DNA of 64,000 nucleotides from a bacterium (GTDB lineage Bacteria > Verrucomicrobiota > Kiritimatiellia > CAIKKV01 > CAITUY01). The DNA is taken from positions 22,459 to 86,458 of the forward strand of contig JBAXWB010000023.1 of the NCBI GenBank assembly GCA_037128595.1, written 5' to 3'. The stretch's first letter is position 1; the number at the start of each line of letters is the position of its first letter. Shown in pieces: positions 63,858 through 64,000 of the stretch. The notes beneath the pieces are model-generated. The model searched no databases. It had not been told where the DNA came from and worked only from the letters and a program-made list of their open reading frames with translations. The translations under genes were made by a program, and so were the position numbers.

Positions 63858-64000
63858 TTCACCAGAGGAATGGGGATATGCATCCAAAGACTCTGTATTG
63901 CTCACCGACGAATTGAGCCATGCCGGATGTCCCCACGGTGGTAAATGCTCCAAGGAACCTGTGGGAAACGGTTAGACGATCACAGTTCCCATGGATATTG
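63858..64000. other. Terminal 143 bases, nothing recognised
   Basis: No gene, RNA or clear repeat is seen before the window edge. Confidence 0.5.

Noticed and set aside
1..64000. CRISPR array
   Set aside because: No series of regularly spaced short repeats with unique spacers and no cas genes were seen; the 99-bp repeats are coding.

Overview
The window is about 64 kb from a bacterial chromosome with GC-rich coding sequence. There is no rRNA operon or other definitive marker. Several families point to the PVC group (Kiritimatiellota, Lentisphaerota or Verrucomicrobiota): large polysaccharide-catabolic runs without SusC/SusD or PTS genes, uroporphyrinogen-decarboxylase-like proteins away from haem genes, creatininase-family proteins, formylglycine-enzyme-like lipidless secreted proteins, and GH78/GH106/GH20 enzymes. 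This placement is inference.

Positions 1-41413 hold a glycan-degradation super-locus, entirely on the + strand. After the end of a beta-helix surface protein, one tightly coupled run (1423-28234) has many ATGA overlaps. It encodes two giant paralogous secreted proteins (GATase/ThuA-like plus PHP-like regions), a GH39-like enzyme, a GH20 hexosaminidase, an FGE-like protein, a GH106-like protein, a LamG-type secreted protein, a GH42-like protein, an SGNH esterase, a GH78 alpha-L-rhamnosidase and a second GH20-like protein. A second run (28391-41413) encodes a Gfo/Idh/MocA dehydrogenase, an alpha/beta hydrolase, a GH38-like protein, a TIM-barrel protein, an MFS transporter, a creatinase-like and creatininase-like pair, a further TIM-barrel protein and a CBM9-like protein. 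Secreted and cytoplasmic enzymes alternate, which fits extracellular or periplasmic trimming of a rhamnose- and amino-sugar-containing glycan, uptake by the MFS carrier and final hydrolysis inside.

Positions 41500-45500 hold an HU-like protein, a nucleotidyltransferase toxin-antitoxin pair (AbiE type) and a tyrosine integrase next to tRNA-His, the signature of an integrated element. Positions 45500-54000 are mainly housekeeping: tsaB, a parvulin isomerase, tRNA-Pro, a PHA-granule-type protein, a thioredoxin-like protein, a Deg protease and RecD2. Among these are signs of rearrangement: a 351-bp direct duplication, a secreted small gene broken by an amber codon, and gene remnants.

Positions 54233-59008 form a small catabolic operon (URO-D-like, FAD oxidase, 16-TM-like MFS). 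Positions 59009-64000 are accessory: a second nucleotidyltransferase toxin-antitoxin pair with a clear promoter/operator, a tRNA 3'-end remnant, a HigBA-like pair, and a strange LacI-type protein whose sensor domain is cut short and replaced by a 99-bp-repeat Pro/Val/Glu tail. A perfect 23-bp direct repeat flanks that last gene.
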